Source of the DNA: Taibaiella sp.
GTDB taxonomy: Bacteria; Bacteroidota; Bacteroidia; Chitinophagales; Chitinophagaceae
Assembly: GCA_019454705.1 (NCBI GenBank)
Contig: JACFNS010000138.1
Span: 1 to 5,811, forward strand
Reading direction: 5' to 3'
Length of the DNA stretch: 5,811 bases
Shown: in pieces, positions 5,423-5,811 of the stretch
Layout: every line of letters starts with the position of its first letter
Numbering within the stretch: the stretch's first letter is position 1
Program-made: the position numbers and the translations under genes
Notes under the pieces: generated by a model
Told to the model about the DNA's origin: nothing
The model's input: the letters and a program-made list of their open reading frames with translations, nothing else
Database searches by the model: none

Positions 5423-5811
5423 TTGCAGGAAGAAAAAAAGAGACGGGCCGTTGCCCGTTGGTTGCTGGCAGGGGTATTAATGATAATAGTACAGGTGCTG
5501 TTGGGTGGTGTAACCCGCCTTACCGGCTCAGGATTATCCATAACAGAGTGGAAACCAATCATGGGGGCCATGCCACCCATGAGTGAATCAGACTGGGTGG
5601 CCGCTTTTGACAAATACAAACAGATAGCACAATACAAATACCTGAACGCCCACTTTGAGCTGGAAGATTTCAAATTCATTTTCTTCTGGGAATGGTTTCA
5701 CCGGCTGTGGGCGCGCTTGCTTGGGGTGGTTTTTGCCATCGGCTTTATATACTTCCTGGTGAAGGGTTATTTTAAGAAAGACATGATTATTCCGCTTATC
5801 ATCCTCTTCAT
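5423..5811 (+). CDS. ctaA: Heme A synthase CtaA/COX15 (partial, 3' end beyond window)
   Basis: The first 129 residues of an integral-membrane heme A synthase are present. The enzyme oxidises the C8 methyl of heme O to a formyl group, giving heme A for cytochrome c oxidase. TM1 is about residues 13-29 (LLAGVLMIIVQVLLGG). The family block GGVTRLTGSGLSITEWKP follows at 28-45, then the extracytoplasmic loop with PPMSESDW. TM2 begins after E90-W-F-H93-R, which fits the ExxH motif of catalytic Glu and heme-ligand His in CtaA. No Cys lies in the first loop, unlike B. subtilis CtaA and like the proteobacterial/mitochondrial type. The frame opens at 5306 but has no ATG before the TM1 region. TTG at 5423 gives a normal short basic N-terminus (QEEKKRR). 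TTG at 5402 is possible but would lie at or upstream of the predicted transcription start. The frame stays open to the window edge. Confidence 0.93.
   Translation, partial: MQEEKKRRAVARWLLAGVLMIIVQVLLGGVTRLTGSGLSITEWKPIMGAMPPMSESDWVAAFDKYKQIAQYKYLNAHFELEDFKFIFFWEWFHRLWARLLGVVFAIGFIYFLVKGYFKKDMIIPLIILF

Noticed and set aside
5380..5586. + strand 68-aa ATG frame overlapping the ctaA start
   Set aside because: It is in a different frame from the clear CtaA protein and has no recognisable content.
5416..5679. - strand 87-aa frame in ctaA
   Set aside because: It is antisense to the CtaA sequence with its ExxH motif, so it is a shadow frame.

Overview
The window looks like chromosomal DNA from a Bacteroidota bacterium, probably of the Chitinophagaceae or a close relative. 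This is inferred from four things: TAnnTTTG-type -7 promoter elements, A-rich leaders without Shine-Dalgarno motifs, a 30-residue AURKAIP1/COX24-type basic protein, and the Bacteroidota style of the RNase G, HU and CtaA proteins. No mobile element, CRISPR array, tRNA or rRNA is visible.

Layout. (1) At the left edge, on the + strand, is the C-terminal end of mfd (transcription-repair coupling factor). It is followed by an orphan NarL/LuxR-type response regulator and then by a secreted lipoprotein of unknown function with a Thr/Pro-rich linker. (2) A strong bidirectional hairpin terminator separates the lipoprotein gene from a convergent block on the - strand. (3) In its direction of transcription that block reads: an HU/IHF-family nucleoid protein with an acidic tail, a membrane-anchored TPR protein, a 30-aa highly basic AURKAIP1/COX24-domain protein (easily missed because of its size), and ribonuclease G (rng). 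(4) A 356-bp AT-rich intergenic region with several dyads and a perfect TAnnTTTG element separates HU from the divergent ctaA (COX15, heme A synthase), which runs off the right edge.

How the genes fit together. The - strand block joins a nucleoid protein, a probable ribosome-associated small basic protein and an rRNA/mRNA-processing endonuclease, so a growth-linked expression unit is plausible. The TPR and small basic genes are 16 nt apart and probably cotranscribed. HU to TPR (52 nt) could be read through. rng has a 200-nt leader region with two dyads and may be separately controlled.

The window is mostly housekeeping, and I found no clear novel multi-gene system. The most noteworthy local signal is a perfect 10-bp inverted repeat built from two TTGCGCAA octamers. 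In the mRNA it would place the TTG start codon of the TPR gene inside a hairpin stem.
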